This document shows positions 9,350 through 18,770 of a stretch of DNA of 64,000 bases, piece by piece. This DNA comes from Nitrobacteraceae bacterium AZCC 1564 (lineage in GTDB: Bacteria; Pseudomonadota; Alphaproteobacteria; Rhizobiales; Xanthobacteraceae). Position 1 is the stretch's first letter. The number at the start of each line of letters is the position of its first letter. A program made the position numbers and the translations under genes. The notes under the pieces were generated by a model, which was given only the letters and a program-made list of their open reading frames with translations, was not told where the DNA came from and made no database searches. The stretch spans positions 620,001 through 684,000 of the forward strand of contig JBAGRR010000001.1 in assembly GCA_036924835.1 (NCBI GenBank), read 5' to 3'.

Positions 9350-10972
9350 TTATGGTTTTACGACCACGCCGCTCCGCCCCATCAGCCGGGCCAATTGCTT
9401 AAACCGGTTGCTCAACCGATCTGCCGCAAGTTCCGCTACGCTCTTATCGAGCGCCAGCAAAAGCTTGCGCTCCTGATTGCGGAAGTGGGTATGCGGTAAC
9501 ACCCCGCTCTGCGCGGCAGAGATCAAAACTGCGACCCGGATCGCAGCACCGATCAAACGCGCGCGGTCAACCATTGCCTGCGTCACCAGCTCACGGACTT
9601 CCTCTGGAGCCTCGTTTTCCTCGTTCAATCCAGCGTAGCGATAGTAGATCGCCAGCGCGAGGAATGCCCTGCCCTGGTGGCTGATGGCGCCAAAATTTCC
9701 ATTGGTGATAGTGTTGAGCGATTGCTCGCCACGATGATCGGGATGCGATCGCCACGCGAGATCCGAAAGCAAACAGGCCGCGTGACGCAACCGGCGCTCG
9801 TCATCATTCTCTCGAACACCCGAAACGCGGATCATGCGATCTGTCCATGCGATCAGATCGTCCGCATGGCGTGGTGACCGTGCCCGCAACGTATTCAGCT
9901 TATGAGCTGCCGCAAGTAAGCCATCCTTCTCGCGCTCTTTCTCCGACAGCATCTCGTAAAGCAAACCTTCACGCACGCCATACGTGGAGAACACGATGGT
10001 CTTCGGCTTTGCGACCCGAATAATGTATTCAAGCACCAAGGCTGCATAGGCCAGCAACGGGCGCCGGGCGTCCGCTACCGTCTCGATGTCCGCGAGCGTA
10101 TTGCTCGCCACGAGACGCCGAAGTCGCTTTACGAAATCCAGCGCATCGCCAGCAGGAATGCTGTAACCGTGCATAACGTGCAGCGGATAGCCGCTCTGGA
10201 TGATGTGAATGCGTGCGAGCGCGCGCCACGTTCCGCCGACCGCATAAAAGTTTCGTCCGGCTCCGGCCTTAAGCTGAGGCAACCCGGTAATGCTGTCCGA
10301 AACGATCTTCTCGGCTTTCTTCAGCGACTTTTGCGAAGCATCCTGGAGCGCAAGGCCACCTAGCGGAAGCGTAAGGCCCTGTCGAATGCGATGTCCGCGA
10401 ATATCGATCAGTTCGAGCGAGCCGCCGCCCAGATCTCCGACGATGCCATCAGGTTGATAAACACCGGACGACACGCCGAGAGCAGACAACTTCGCTTCAC
10501 GAGCGCCGGACAGAATTTCAATCGAAGCACCGCAAATCCGCTCAGCCTTGGCAATGAAGTCTGGACCATTGGTCGCGTCGCGACAGGCAGCCGTGGCAAT
10601 GGCGTAAACTTCGCCAACCTTCATCACCTTGCACAGTGCCTTGAAACGCTTCAGCGCCGCCAATGCCTTTTCGACCGCATCGGCGGCGAGCAAGCCCGTG
10701 GACTGAACTTCGCGTCCCAACCCGCACAACGTCTTCTCGTTGAACACGGGCGCAGCGCTACGCGACTTGTCTTCATAGACGACAAGTCGGACAGAGTTGG
10801 AACCGATGTCGATGACAGCGATGCTCTTGGAAGGTTTGCGAACGCGCTGTTGACGTTCGCGCACCGGCGGCGCGACTGTCACCACCGCCGGCTCAGCCGT
10901 AGGCGTCGGAGGACTAACGCTCCGAACGGCGCGTAAGACGACGCGGCGAAGATTCTTTAAGCGACTTTCCAC
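9350..10972 (-). CDS. ppx: Ppx/GppA family exopolyphosphatase
   Basis: 540 residues. After a basic N-terminal extension of about 48 residues come [17 protein letters not shown] (phosphate 1 motif) and [14 protein letters not shown] (phosphate 2 motif), the ASKHA-fold signatures of Ppx/GppA. It hydrolyses terminal phosphates of polyphosphate and possibly pppGpp. The chosen start lies inside ppk (59-nt overlap), so it is probably coupled to it. A start nearer the catalytic domain cannot be excluded. Pairing with ppk gives a synthesis/degradation operon for polyphosphate. Confidence 0.92.
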   Translation of the reverse strand: MESRLKNLRRVVLRAVRSVSPPTPTAEPAVVTVAPPVRERQQRVRKPSKSIAVIDIGSNSVRLVVYEDKSRSAAPVFNEKTLCGLGREVQSTGLLAADAVEKALAALKRFKALCKVMKVGEVYAIATAACRDATNGPDFIAKAERICGASIEILSGAREAKLSALGVSSGVYQPDGIVGDLGGGSLELIDIRGHRIRQGLTLPLGGLALQDASQKSLKKAEKIVSDSITGLPQLKAGAGRNFYAVGGTWRALARIHIIQSGYPLHVMHGYSIPAGDALDFVKRLRRLVASNTLADIETVADARRPLLAYAALVLEYIIRVAKPKTIVFSTYGVREGLLYEMLSEKEREKDGLLAAAHKLNTLRARSPRHADDLIAWTDRMIRVSGVRENDDERRLRHAACLLSDLAWRSHPDHRGEQSLNTITNGNFGAISHQGRAFLALAIYYRYAGLNEENEAPEEVRELVTQAMVDRARLIGAAIRVAVLISAAQSGVLPHTHFRNQERKLLLALDKSVAELAADRLSNRFKQLARLMGRSGVVVKP

Positions 10973-13100
10973 GGCCTGAGAGACTCGGATTCGTCATGAA
11001 ATAATTGTGCACATTGAAAGGCTCCTCGCCCTTCGCGGCCTTCATACGCGTTGACGAACCATCCGGCAACAATTGCCAGCTTTGCTCGTTGTCTTTCAGA
11101 TTCGCGACCATGATTTGTTCGAGAACCTGCTGATGCACCGTAGGATTTTGCAACGGACATAATACCTCGACACGCCGGTCGAGGTTGCGCGGCATCATAT
11201 CAGCTGAAGAGATATACACAGCTGCCTTCGGGCTCGGCAGCCCGTGTCCCATGCCGAAGCAATAGATTCGGCCGTGTTCCAGGAACCGGCCAATGATCGA
11301 CTTCACGCGAATGTTCTCCGACAATCCGGGAACACCAGGCCGCAAGCAGCAGATGCCGCGGATGACGAGATCAATCGACACGCCTGCTTGCGATGCTTCA
11401 TAAAGCGCGTCGATGATGTCGGGATCCACCAGCGAGTTCATCTTCATCCAGACAGCGGCAGGCTTGCCGTTGTGGGCGTGATTGATCTCGCCTTCGATGT
11501 GTTCGAGGATTCGCTTACGCAACGTCAACGGCGACACCGCCATCTTCTCGATGTCGCTCGGCTCCGCATAACCGGTAATGTAATTAAATACGCGCGCCGC
11601 ATCGCGCGCGATCACCGGATCCGACGTAAAATATGACAGGTCGGTGTAAATGCGCGCGGTCACCGGATGATAGTTACCGGTGCCAGCATGCACATAGGTG
11701 GTGAGGCCAGAGCCCTCACGGCGTACCACCAGTGAGAGTTTGGCATGGGTCTTCAACTCAAGGAAGCCGTACACAACCTGCACGCCTGCGCGCTCCAGGT
11801 CGCGCGCCCAACGGATATTCGCCTCTTCATCGAAGCGCGCCTTGAGTTCAACCAGCGCCGTTACGGATTTGCCGGCTTCAGCCGCTTCGGCCAAGGCTCG
11901 CACGATCGGACTGTCCCGCGACGTGCGGTAGAGCGTCTGCTTGATGGCAACCACGTCCGGGTCGCGCGCTGCCTGTTGCAGGAACTGCACCACAACGTCG
12001 AACGATTCATACGGATGATGAACGATAAGATCTTTCTGCCGGATCGCTGCGAAGATATCGCCGCCATGATCGCGGACGCGTTCGGGGTGGCGTGGCACAT
12101 AAGGCGTGAACTCGAGATCGGGACGATCAAGTCGCGTCAATTGCGACAGCTCGTTCATCGCGAGCACGCCATCGACCACCAGTACCTCGTCGTCCGCAGC
12201 CGACAACGCGCGCTGAACGAAGGCACACAGCTCCTGCGGCATCGTCGCTTCGATTTCGAGACGGATCACCGATCCACGGCGACGGCGCTTCAATGCAGTC
12301 TCGAAGAGACGGACGAGGTCTTCGGCCTCTTCCTCGATTTCCAGTTCGGAGTCGCGAATGACCCTGAATGCGCCCTGCCCCTTGACGGCATAACCTGGAA
12401 ACAGGCGACCGATGAACAAGCTCGTCGCCTGCTCGAGCGTGATCAGCCGTACCGAGCTGTCCTTGCCCGCAGGAAGACGAATGAAGCGATCAATCTTGCC
12501 CGGCATGCGGATGAGCGCGTTCATCGTCTTGCCGTCGGAGAGCCGCGCAAGATGAAGAGCGATGGTGAATCCAAGATTCGGGATGAACGGAAACGGATGC
12601 GCCGGATCGATCGCCAATGGCGTCAGTAGCGGAAAGATGTTGTGGAGGAAGTACTCCTCGATCCACTGCGCCTCAGCCTTGGTGACATCCTTGCCGTCAA
12701 CGAGCACGATGCCGACGTCAACGAGACTGGTCCGCAATTCGCGCCATATCGCCTGCTGATCACTGGCGAGTTTGGAGACCGTTTCATAGACGCTCGCCAG
12801 TTGCTCACCGGGAGTCGCGCCATCGGGGCTGCGCTCGGTGATGCCTTCGCGGATCTGCGCTTTCAAGCCCGCAACGCGGACCATGAAGAATTCATCAAGG
12901 TTGTTCGCGGAAATGGACAGAAACCGCACCCGCTCCAGCATGGGGTGGTGAGGGTTGACCGACTCCTCGAGCACCCGCCGGTTGAAGTGCAGCCAGGATA
13001 ATTCGCGGTTGATGAAGCGTTCAGGGCTTTCGGCAATCCCGGGAACGCGGGCCACTTCCTCGTTTTCGGTTTTCTTAACAACGACTTGTGCGGTATCCAT
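10914..13100 (-). CDS. ppk1: Polyphosphate kinase 1
   Basis: 728 residues, the normal PPK1 length. The N-terminal domain begins near [19 protein letters not shown], the family hallmark. The catalytic C-terminal half contains the phosphohistidine region HAGTGNYHP and, later, [12 protein letters not shown]. It polymerises the gamma-phosphate of ATP into polyphosphate and works at the membrane. It is first in an operon with ppx; the 59-nt overlap fixes their coupling. Upstream, 13101-13219 should hold the promoter before the nested repeat at 13220-13398. Confidence 0.95.
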   Translation of the reverse strand: MDTAQVVVKKTENEEVARVPGIAESPERFINRELSWLHFNRRVLEESVNPHHPMLERVRFLSISANNLDEFFMVRVAGLKAQIREGITERSPDGATPGEQLASVYETVSKLASDQQAIWRELRTSLVDVGIVLVDGKDVTKAEAQWIEEYFLHNIFPLLTPLAIDPAHPFPFIPNLGFTIALHLARLSDGKTMNALIRMPGKIDRFIRLPAGKDSSVRLITLEQATSLFIGRLFPGYAVKGQGAFRVIRDSELEIEEEAEDLVRLFETALKRRRRGSVIRLEIEATMPQELCAFVQRALSAADDEVLVVDGVLAMNELSQLTRLDRPDLEFTPYVPRHPERVRDHGGDIFAAIRQKDLIVHHPYESFDVVVQFLQQAARDPDVVAIKQTLYRTSRDSPIVRALAEAAEAGKSVTALVELKARFDEEANIRWARDLERAGVQVVYGFLELKTHAKLSLVVRREGSGLTTYVHAGTGNYHPVTARIYTDLSYFTSDPVIARDAARVFNYITGYAEPSDIEKMAVSPLTLRKRILEHIEGEINHAHNGKPAAVWMKMNSLVDPDIIDALYEASQAGVSIDLVIRGICCLRPGVPGLSENIRVKSIIGRFLEHGRIYCFGMGHGLPSPKAAVYISSADMMPRNLDRRVEVLCPLQNPTVHQQVLEQIMVANLKDNEQSWQLLPDGSSTRMKAAKGEEPFNVHNYFMTNPSLSGRGKSLKESSPRRLTRRSER

Positions 13101-13219
13101 CAGGCGAAATCCATTTCACATCGTCAGGCCAGCCATCCAGCCCTTTCGCGGCGAACAATGTGCCAGCCCCATGACCGTTCAATGACATGATGAGTCAATA
13201 CCAATGACGAACCAAGGCC

Positions 13220-13398
13220 CTAGTGCGCTGGATTTGACGTTCGTACCGGTATTGCGGCTAGTGTCCCGTCTCCGAATAACCGACCGGTTTGCAGCGCGCT
13301 CACACGGTTATTCGGAGACGAACGGACACTAGCAAAATCAAAATAGCCCTCAGTACGAACGTCAAATCCAAAAAGCGCACCCTGAACCGGGGCACTAG
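13220..13398. repeat. Nested palindromic elements (type K inserted into type G)
   Basis: The outer hairpin has left arm CTAGTGCGCTGGATTTGACG and right arm GTACGAACGTCAAATCC. It is the same as the intact copy at 60629-60706. Its loop is interrupted by a complete 75-bp hairpin of another type, 13258-13332 (left arm GTCTCCGAATAACCGACCGG, right arm CGGTTATTCGGAGAC), followed by a 14-nt AT-rich spacer. The distal end carries GAACCGGGGCACTAG, apparently the last bases of the second hairpin seen at 60720-60793. It fills most of the 13101-13402 gap between ppk and hda. Confidence 0.88.
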
Positions 13399-13402
13399 GC
13401 GA

Positions 13403-14086
13403 TCAGGCTGCGGTATCTTTCAACACCTCCGCAGCGAGAGCGCGTGTCACCGGCCGCCGCTGCCTCAGGGCCTCACCATCGAGCAACTCGACCGCCTGCC
13501 GTGCCGCGGCGAACGACCGTTCGATGCGGGTGGCGAGGTAACTGACGAAGGCTTCATCGACGATCATCTGGCGATCGGCGCAGAACTTCACGATCAGCGC
13601 CTTGAACAGATGGTCATCCGGCGGCGCCAGCGTCACCACCGGTACTGCGCGTAACCGCGACCGTAGGTCGCGCAGTTCCACCGGGAATGCTGAAGGCGGC
13701 GTGCGGCCGGTCATCAAGATATAGGCTTCGTCTTCACGAGCCAGATTGAGCAAGTGGAACAGGGCACGGTCATCGAACGTAGCGGGATCGAGGTCATCGA
13801 CCACGAGAGCGCCGGTGGCAAGTTCTCCAGGCACATTTGCTGGCGTCAGGGTGTGAGCGGCGACAGATCGCGCACCTGCCTCAGCAGCCCAGATCGCGGC
13901 GAGATGGCTCTTGCCACTGCCCTCGGGACCAACGATCATCATCACGCGATTGGGCCAATCCGGCCATGCATCAACAAGGGCCAACGCTTGTGCGTTTGCC
14001 GGTCCCTCAAGAAAGTTATCGCGCGAAAGGCTTTCCGCGTGCGGCAGCGCAAGTGCTAGCTGACGAGGTCGAACGCGGGCTGCCAC
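13403..14086 (-). CDS. hda: DnaA-related regulatory protein (Hda/HdaA)
   Basis: 227 residues. It opens with RPRQLALALPHAESLSRDNF, the clamp-binding and start region of the DnaA-homologue family. A P-loop MIVGPEGSGKSHLAAIW is at about residues 50-65, followed by a short AAA+ module (VVDDLD; GRTPPSAFPVELRDLRSRL). There is no DNA-binding domain IV, which separates it from DnaA. With the sliding clamp it stimulates ATP hydrolysis by DnaA and so prevents over-initiation. It is next to a phosphatidyltransferase on the same strand, the usual neighbour in this group. Its stop lies 5 bp from the nested repeat. Confidence 0.9.
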   Translation of the reverse strand: MAARVRPRQLALALPHAESLSRDNFLEGPANAQALALVDAWPDWPNRVMMIVGPEGSGKSHLAAIWAAEAGARSVAAHTLTPANVPGELATGALVVDDLDPATFDDRALFHLLNLAREDEAYILMTGRTPPSAFPVELRDLRSRLRAVPVVTLAPPDDHLFKALIVKFCADRQMIVDEAFVSYLATRIERSFAAARQAVELLDGEALRQRRPVTRALAAEVLKDTAA

Positions 14087-14142
14087 GCAATCACTCCTTG
14101 CCGGATAACCCGGCTTTTACACAACACGACGGCATATGAGGT

Positions 14143-14688
14143 TCAGGGCAAGGGCCCTGTGGTGCTCATATGCCGTGCCCACTCCACGAGATAGAAGGAC
14201 ACTGAAAGTAGCGTCAAAATCGTTACGAAACCCATCAATATCGTGTCGTAAGGCGACGCACTGAAGCCGAAACCAAGCGAGGCAAGCACCAGCGCTGCGA
14301 ATGCGACCTGTGCCACCGTATTAAGCTTGGATACCATCAGCGGTTTCATCGGAACGGGATTGTCTAGTAGCCACGACACAATTACGGCGCCCACGATCAT
14401 AAAGTCTCGCGAGACCACCAGAATGACCAGCCAGCGCGGCATGGCTCCCCAGATGCCGAGTGCGACATAGATGGAAACCAGCAAGGCCTTATCAGCCACC
14501 GGGTCAAGCAATGCTCCGATCTCGGTGGTCATATTGAATCGCTTGGCGAGAAACCCATCGATGGCGTCACTGACCCCAGCCGTCACGAAGATCACAAAGG
14601 CAATCGTCATCTGGTTCGAGGCAATCGCCCAGATGATGATCGGCACCAGGAGGATGCGGCCTAACGTGATGATATTTGGCAGATTCAC
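14143..14688 (-). CDS. pgsA: CDP-alcohol phosphatidyltransferase (PgsA-like)
   Basis: I take the GTG at 14688, giving 181 residues beginning (V)NLPNIITLGRILLVP, the family start, with GGGGAA upstream at good distance. The frame is open for 50 codons more, but those residues are not family-like. The catalytic motif is DGFLAKRFNMTTEIG then ALLDPVADK, matching D-G-x2-A-(R)-x8-G-x3-D-x3-D with Lys for the usual Arg. Four to six membrane helices. It probably makes phosphatidylglycerophosphate from CDP-diacylglycerol. It is divergent from purM; the shared promoter region is 14689-14861. Confidence 0.85.
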   Translation of the reverse strand: MNLPNIITLGRILLVPIIIWAIASNQMTIAFVIFVTAGVSDAIDGFLAKRFNMTTEIGALLDPVADKALLVSIYVALGIWGAMPRWLVILVVSRDFMIVGAVIVSWLLDNPVPMKPLMVSKLNTVAQVAFAALVLASLGFGFSASPYDTILMGFVTILTLLSVSFYLVEWARHMSTTGPLP

Positions 14689-14861
14689 AGGAGATTCCCC
14701 GGCTTGCTGTCTTGTACCGAGCCGTACGAGGCTTGCATAGGATTTGGCCCCCGGTGCGCGATCTGCCGCATCATCTCCCCAAGCTATACACACCTTTGCC
14801 ACGAGCCATTGCGCGAATGCGAAATCCGACGTAACCACCGGCTAAACCTTGGAAACCCGGC

Positions 14862-15935
14862 ATGAGCGAGAAGAAAACCAGCCTTACCTATTCATCCGCG
14901 GGCGTGGATATCGACGCCGGAAACCGGCTGGTCGACCTGATCAAGCCGATGGTGCGCGCTACAGCACGGCCCGGAGCGGACGCCGAAATCGGTGGCTTTG
15001 GCGGGCTGTTCGATCTCAAAGCCGCGGGATTCAAGGATCCGGTTCTGGTCGCCGCCACCGACGGCGTCGGCACCAAGGTTAAAATCGCCATTGAGACCGG
15101 CGTGCACAGCGGCATCGGGATCGACCTGGTGGCTATGTCGGTGAACGACTTGGTCGTTCAAGGCGCTGAACCGTTGTTTTTTCTCGACTATTTTGCCTGT
15201 GGCAAGCTTGATCCCGAAGCCACCGCTGCCATCGTTGCCGGGGTTGCCGAGGGCTGCCGGGAGTCGGGCTGTGCCTTAATTGGCGGTGAAACCGCCGAAA
15301 TGCCTGGGCTTTACAAAGATGGCGACTACGACCTTGCCGGCTTCGCGGTCGGCGCTGCGGAGCGGGGTACCTTGTTGCCCCACAAGGGCATCGCGGCCGG
15401 GGATGCGGTCATTGGCCTCGCCTCTTCCGGGGTCCATTCCAACGGCTTTTCACTGGTTCGCAAAATCGTCGAAATGTCGGGTGTGGCGTTCGACGCACCT
15501 GCCCCATTTGCACCGGTTATGACGCTGGGCGGCGCACTGCTGGCGCCGACAAAGCTCTACGTGAAATCCTGCCTCCGCGCGATCCGTGAAACCGGAGCGA
15601 TCAAGGGCCTGGCCCACATCACCGGCGGCGGATTTACCGACAATATTCCGCGCGTGCTACCGCAGCATCTGGGCGTCCGTATCGATCTGAATGCCGTGCC
15701 GGTGTTGCCCGTATTCAAGTGGCTCGCAGCCGAGGGCAACATTGCCGAACTCGAACTGCTGCGCACCTTCAACTGCGGGATCGGCATGGTCGCCATCGTC
15801 AAGGACGACGCCGTGGGTGAAGTCATTAACACATTCACGCAAGCCGGCGAGCGCGCGGTGGTGCTTGGCGCGGTTGTCGAGGCCTCCGGCGACGAGCGGG
15901 TGATCTATGATGGTCACCTCGACCTGGCGGAGTGA
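14862..15935 (+). CDS. purM: Phosphoribosylformylglycinamidine cyclo-ligase (AIR synthetase)
   Basis: 357 residues. It shows the PurM-fold signature [16 protein letters not shown] at the start, GGFGGLFDL, then [14 protein letters not shown] and the ATP-binding region [35 protein letters not shown] and [16 protein letters not shown] are further conserved blocks. It closes the imidazole ring of 5-aminoimidazole ribonucleotide with ATP in purine synthesis. It is followed by purN with a 1-bp gap, so the two form an operon. The Shine-Dalgarno is weak. Confidence 0.95.
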   Translation: MSEKKTSLTYSSAGVDIDAGNRLVDLIKPMVRATARPGADAEIGGFGGLFDLKAAGFKDPVLVAATDGVGTKVKIAIETGVHSGIGIDLVAMSVNDLVVQGAEPLFFLDYFACGKLDPEATAAIVAGVAEGCRESGCALIGGETAEMPGLYKDGDYDLAGFAVGAAERGTLLPHKGIAAGDAVIGLASSGVHSNGFSLVRKIVEMSGVAFDAPAPFAPVMTLGGALLAPTKLYVKSCLRAIRETGAIKGLAHITGGGFTDNIPRVLPQHLGVRIDLNAVPVLPVFKWLAAEGNIAELELLRTFNCGIGMVAIVKDDAVGEVINTFTQAGERAVVLGAVVEASGDERVIYDGHLDLAE

Positions 15936-15936
15936 G

Positions 15937-16593
15937 ATGGTAAAGCGCCGCGTTGCGATCCTGATTTCCGGGCGCGGGTCGAACATGACCGCGCTGATTG
16001 AAGCTGCGAAGGCTGCCGACTATCCGGCAGAAATCGTCCTTGTTCTGTCGAACATCGCTAATGCCGGAGGGCTCGCGAAGGCGCGGGAAAGCGGCATTAA
16101 AACTGCGGCCATCGAGAGCAAGTCCTTCGGCAAGGATCGCGAAGCGTTTGAGCGTGCGATGCAAGACATTCTTGTGGCGCACAATGTCGAGCTGGTTTGT
16201 CTGGCGGGATTCCTGCGTTTGCTGACACCTTGGTTCGTCAAACAGTGGGAAGGAAGGATGCTCAACATCCACCCTGCTCTGCTGCCGTCCTATCGCGGTC
16301 TGCACACTCACGAGCGGGCGCTCGCCGATGGCGTCAAAATTCACGGTGCCACGGTGCACTTCGTGGTGCCGGAAGTCGACTCCGGCCCCATCATCATGCA
16401 AGGAGCTGTCGCCGTGCGCGGTGACGATACGCCGGAGACACTCGCCGCACGCGTGCTCGGCGTCGAACATCGGATTTATCCGGATGCGTTGCGCCTTGTC
16501 GCCGGCGGCAAGACTCACATCGATGGCGCCATCTGCAGGACAGACGCCTGCAGCAGCGCCGACGACGCCTTGATTTCCCCCGAAATCATTTAG
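15937..16593 (+). CDS. purN: Phosphoribosylglycinamide formyltransferase
   Basis: 218 residues from the ATG at 15937 (MVKRRVAILISGRGSNM), which is preceded by GGCGGAGTGAG and starts directly after the purM stop. The frame is open further upstream but would overlap purM with non-family residues. Conserved parts are the phosphate loop ISGRGSNM, the active-site region LAGFLRLLTPWFV and NIHPALLPSYRGLHTHERAL with the catalytic Asn/His, and Asp in VPEVDSGPII. It transfers formyl from 10-formyl-THF to GAR in purine synthesis. Confidence 0.95.
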   Translation: MVKRRVAILISGRGSNMTALIEAAKAADYPAEIVLVLSNIANAGGLAKARESGIKTAAIESKSFGKDREAFERAMQDILVAHNVELVCLAGFLRLLTPWFVKQWEGRMLNIHPALLPSYRGLHTHERALADGVKIHGATVHFVVPEVDSGPIIMQGAVAVRGDDTPETLAARVLGVEHRIYPDALRLVAGGKTHIDGAICRTDACSSADDALISPEII

Positions 16594-16651
16594 AACGTTT
16601 TCGAGCGAAGTGGCTACCGGTTCGCGTGAAGATTCAATCAGAACCCAATTT
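16594..16651. repeat. Short dispersed repeat, second family
   Basis: Downstream of purN the sequence CGTTTTCGAGCGAAGTGG followed by CTACCGGTTCGCGTGAAG starts right after the stop codon. A second, shorter copy is at 47501-47525 (CGTTTTCGAGCGAAGCGG then TTACC). I recall near-identical sequence as a very common intergenic repeat in Bradyrhizobium-type genomes; this is from memory, not from a search. It is unrelated to the CTAG hairpins. Confidence 0.55.
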
Positions 16652-16689
16652 GTTCTAACGAACCGTGCAGGCCGCATCCTCCTCAGGGA

Positions 16690-18034
16690 TCAATTTGCTG
16701 CGGATGTGGTCGCAGGCGTCACACGCCAGATCGCGTTGCCGACGTCATCGGCAACCAGCAACGCGCCCTGCTTATCGATCTTGACGCCGACGGGTCTGCC
16801 CTGCGCTTCACCCTTGTCATTGAGAAAGCCGGTCAAAATATCCTGCGGCTTGCCGGAAGGCATACCGTTAGCGAACGGCACGAAGATCACCTTGTAACCG
16901 CTGCGTGGATTGCGATTCCAAGATCCATGCTGACCAACGAATGCACCGCCCTGATACGATGCCGGAAAAAGATCGCCTCGATAAAAGGTCAAGCCAAGCG
17001 ATGCGGTATGCGCCCCCAAGGCGTAATCAGGCACGATCGCTTTCGCGACAAGGTCAGGCCGCTGTGGTTCGACCCTGGTATCAACATGCTGGCCATAATA
17101 ACTGTACGGCCAGCCGTAGAAACCACCGTCCTTCACTGATGTCATGTAGTCCGGCACGAGGTCGCTACCGATCTCGTCGCGCTCGTTGACCACAACCCAC
17201 AACGCTCCGCTTTGTGGCTGCCATGATGGTCCGTTCGGATTGCGCAGGCCCGAGGCGAAAACACGCGATGTGCCGCTCGCAATGTCGATTTCGAGAACAG
17301 CGGCGCGGTTGGTCTCGGCTTCCATGCCGTTCTCACCGACATTGCTGTTCGAGCCCACCGTTGCGTAGAGCTTCTTGCCGTCGGGACTGGCCGCGAGATC
17401 CTTGGTCCAATGATGATTGATCGTTCCGCCCGGCAGATCAGTCACTTTTGTGCCTGCAACACCAATGTGCGTCTCCCCCTCTTTGTAGGGAAACTTCATG
17501 ATTGCATCGCTGTTGGCCACATAAAACGCGTCGCCGACCAACGCCATGCCGAAGGGCGAGTTCAATCCCTCGAGAAACGCCGTCCGCGTCTCTGCCTTTC
17601 CATCGCCGTCAGCATCCCGCAGCAAGGTAATACGGTTGGCGCTCGGTGTATTCGCACCCGCGTGCGCCATCACCTTTTTTTGTGACCCACCCTTTGATGC
17701 CTTTGTTGTCATCAGGCTTGGCCGGGGCATTGGTCTCCGCAACCAGAACATCGCCGTTCGGCAGAACATAGAGCGAGCGCGGATGATCAAGCCCCGTTGC
17801 AAATGCGGCCACCGAAAGGCCGTTTGCAGCAATTGGTTTTGCACCCTGTGGCCAACCAATTGCGGTAGCGATGTTCACCGTGGGAATCCAGGAATGCTTA
17901 GGCGCCGGAAGTGTCGGCTGCGGCCCATAGCCTTGCTCCATCGCGACGCTTGCCTGTTCGTTGCAACCGGCAAGCATAAGCGCAAGCCCGCTGCTGCAAA
18001 GCACGATCAGAAAGTTTCGCGGAGGTCTATTCAT
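16690..18034 (-). pseudogene. PQQ-type sugar/sorbosone dehydrogenase lipoprotein, frameshifted
   Basis: Two adjacent minus-strand frames are parts of one protein. The first (from 18034) begins MNRPPRNFLIVLCSSGLALM with lipobox LAGC at about residue 24, then [20 protein letters not shown]. The second runs from about 17675 to 16690 and holds the rest of a six-bladed propeller ([56 protein letters not shown]). They join at a run of seven A on the coding strand (T7 at 17675-17681); removing one A gives a continuous 447-residue lipoprotein. The family oxidises sugars with a quinone cofactor in the periplasm. It may be a true mutation, a slippage site or a sequencing error. Confidence 0.8.
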
Positions 18035-18130
18035 TGTGCATCATTCCCTGCGTGCGCAACCTAATGCGCGAACGCGTCAAACGTTCGGAAGAGCGGGAAA
18101 GATCACGCGAAATTCAAATCCATTGATCGC

Positions 18131-18162
18131 AAAAGGAAACCCCGGCTGATCGGCCGGGGTTT
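18131..18162 (-). terminator. Intrinsic terminator of the cold-shock gene
   Basis: A perfect 10-bp stem AAACCCCGGC / GCCGGGGTTT (18137-18146 and 18153-18162) with a 6-nt loop. On the minus strand it is followed by CCTTTTGCG. It lies 40-70 bp beyond the stop codon of the cold-shock gene and upstream of the sugar dehydrogenase gene on the same strand. Confidence 0.8.
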
Positions 18163-18201
18163 CAAAACGTCCATCGAAGATGGAAGAAAACCTGAGAAGA
18201 C

Positions 18202-18405
18202 TCAGGACACTTTGAGATTCTCAGCAGATGTCTTACCGCGATTTTCCACCAGATCGTATTCGATCGTCTGGTTCTCATTGAGAGTGGTAAGTCCAGCACG
18301 TTCGACTGCCGAAATGTGCACGAACACGTCCTTCTCTCCGACTTGCGGCTTGATAAACCCATAGCCCTTGGTTGGGTTAAACCATTTGACGGTGCCTTTT
18401 GCCAC
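18202..18405 (-). CDS. cspA: Cold-shock domain protein
   Basis: 67 residues starting at GTG 18405, with AAGGAG seven bases before it. One cold-shock (OB-fold) domain fills the whole chain: GTVKWFNPTKGYGFIKP carries RNP1 (KGYGFI) and DVFVHISAVERAGL carries RNP2 (VFVHI). It binds single-stranded RNA/DNA and melts secondary structure, acting as RNA chaperone and antiterminator. The Asn-Pro-Thr-Lys region and length are typical of alphaproteobacterial CspA paralogues. A terminator structure in its leader (18432-18467) suggests control by premature termination. Confidence 0.95.
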   Translation of the reverse strand: MAKGTVKWFNPTKGYGFIKPQVGEKDVFVHISAVERAGLTTLNENQTIEYDLVENRGKTSAENLKVS

Positions 18406-18431
18406 GTCTGTCTCCTTCGTCCCTCATCCAG

Positions 18432-18467
18432 AATAAAAAGCGCGGTCACGCGGATCGCGTGCCACGC
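18432..18467 (-). promoter_or_regulatory. Terminator/attenuator hairpin in the cold-shock gene leader
   Basis: Read on the minus strand: GCGTGGCACGCG, loop ATC, CGCGTGACCGCGC, then TTTTTATT. The 12-bp stem has one bulged A and one G-U pair, and the T-run follows at once. It ends 27 nt before the GTG start of the cold-shock gene. No gene on this strand lies upstream for over 1.4 kb, so it is best read as a leader attenuator. The rest of 18406-18770 holds the promoter region for this gene and for the barrel gene; no clear -35/-10 pair could be picked. Confidence 0.7.
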
Positions 18468-18770
18468 CGCTAGCGGGCTTCTAAAAGTCTTGCAGGTTTC
18501 TCTACTACCAAGCGCACAGCCGAACGGCCCAAATCCGATTGCTGTCGTAATCCCAACATGAAAATTTCACCTTAGCAAGCCGGATGAACGTGTGCCTGGA
18601 GAACATGCCCTCATCCCTAACTGGTGCAGTGCATCAAAGTCCCAGATCGGTGTCACTCCTGCGCTACACGGCATGCGAATGCCGACAGCTGATATGGCCG
18701 AATGTTGACCTGCTCCGCGATTCAAGGCTAATCGCCCGAACGTAGTGCTTTTCCTTAACGTCGGCTTTTT

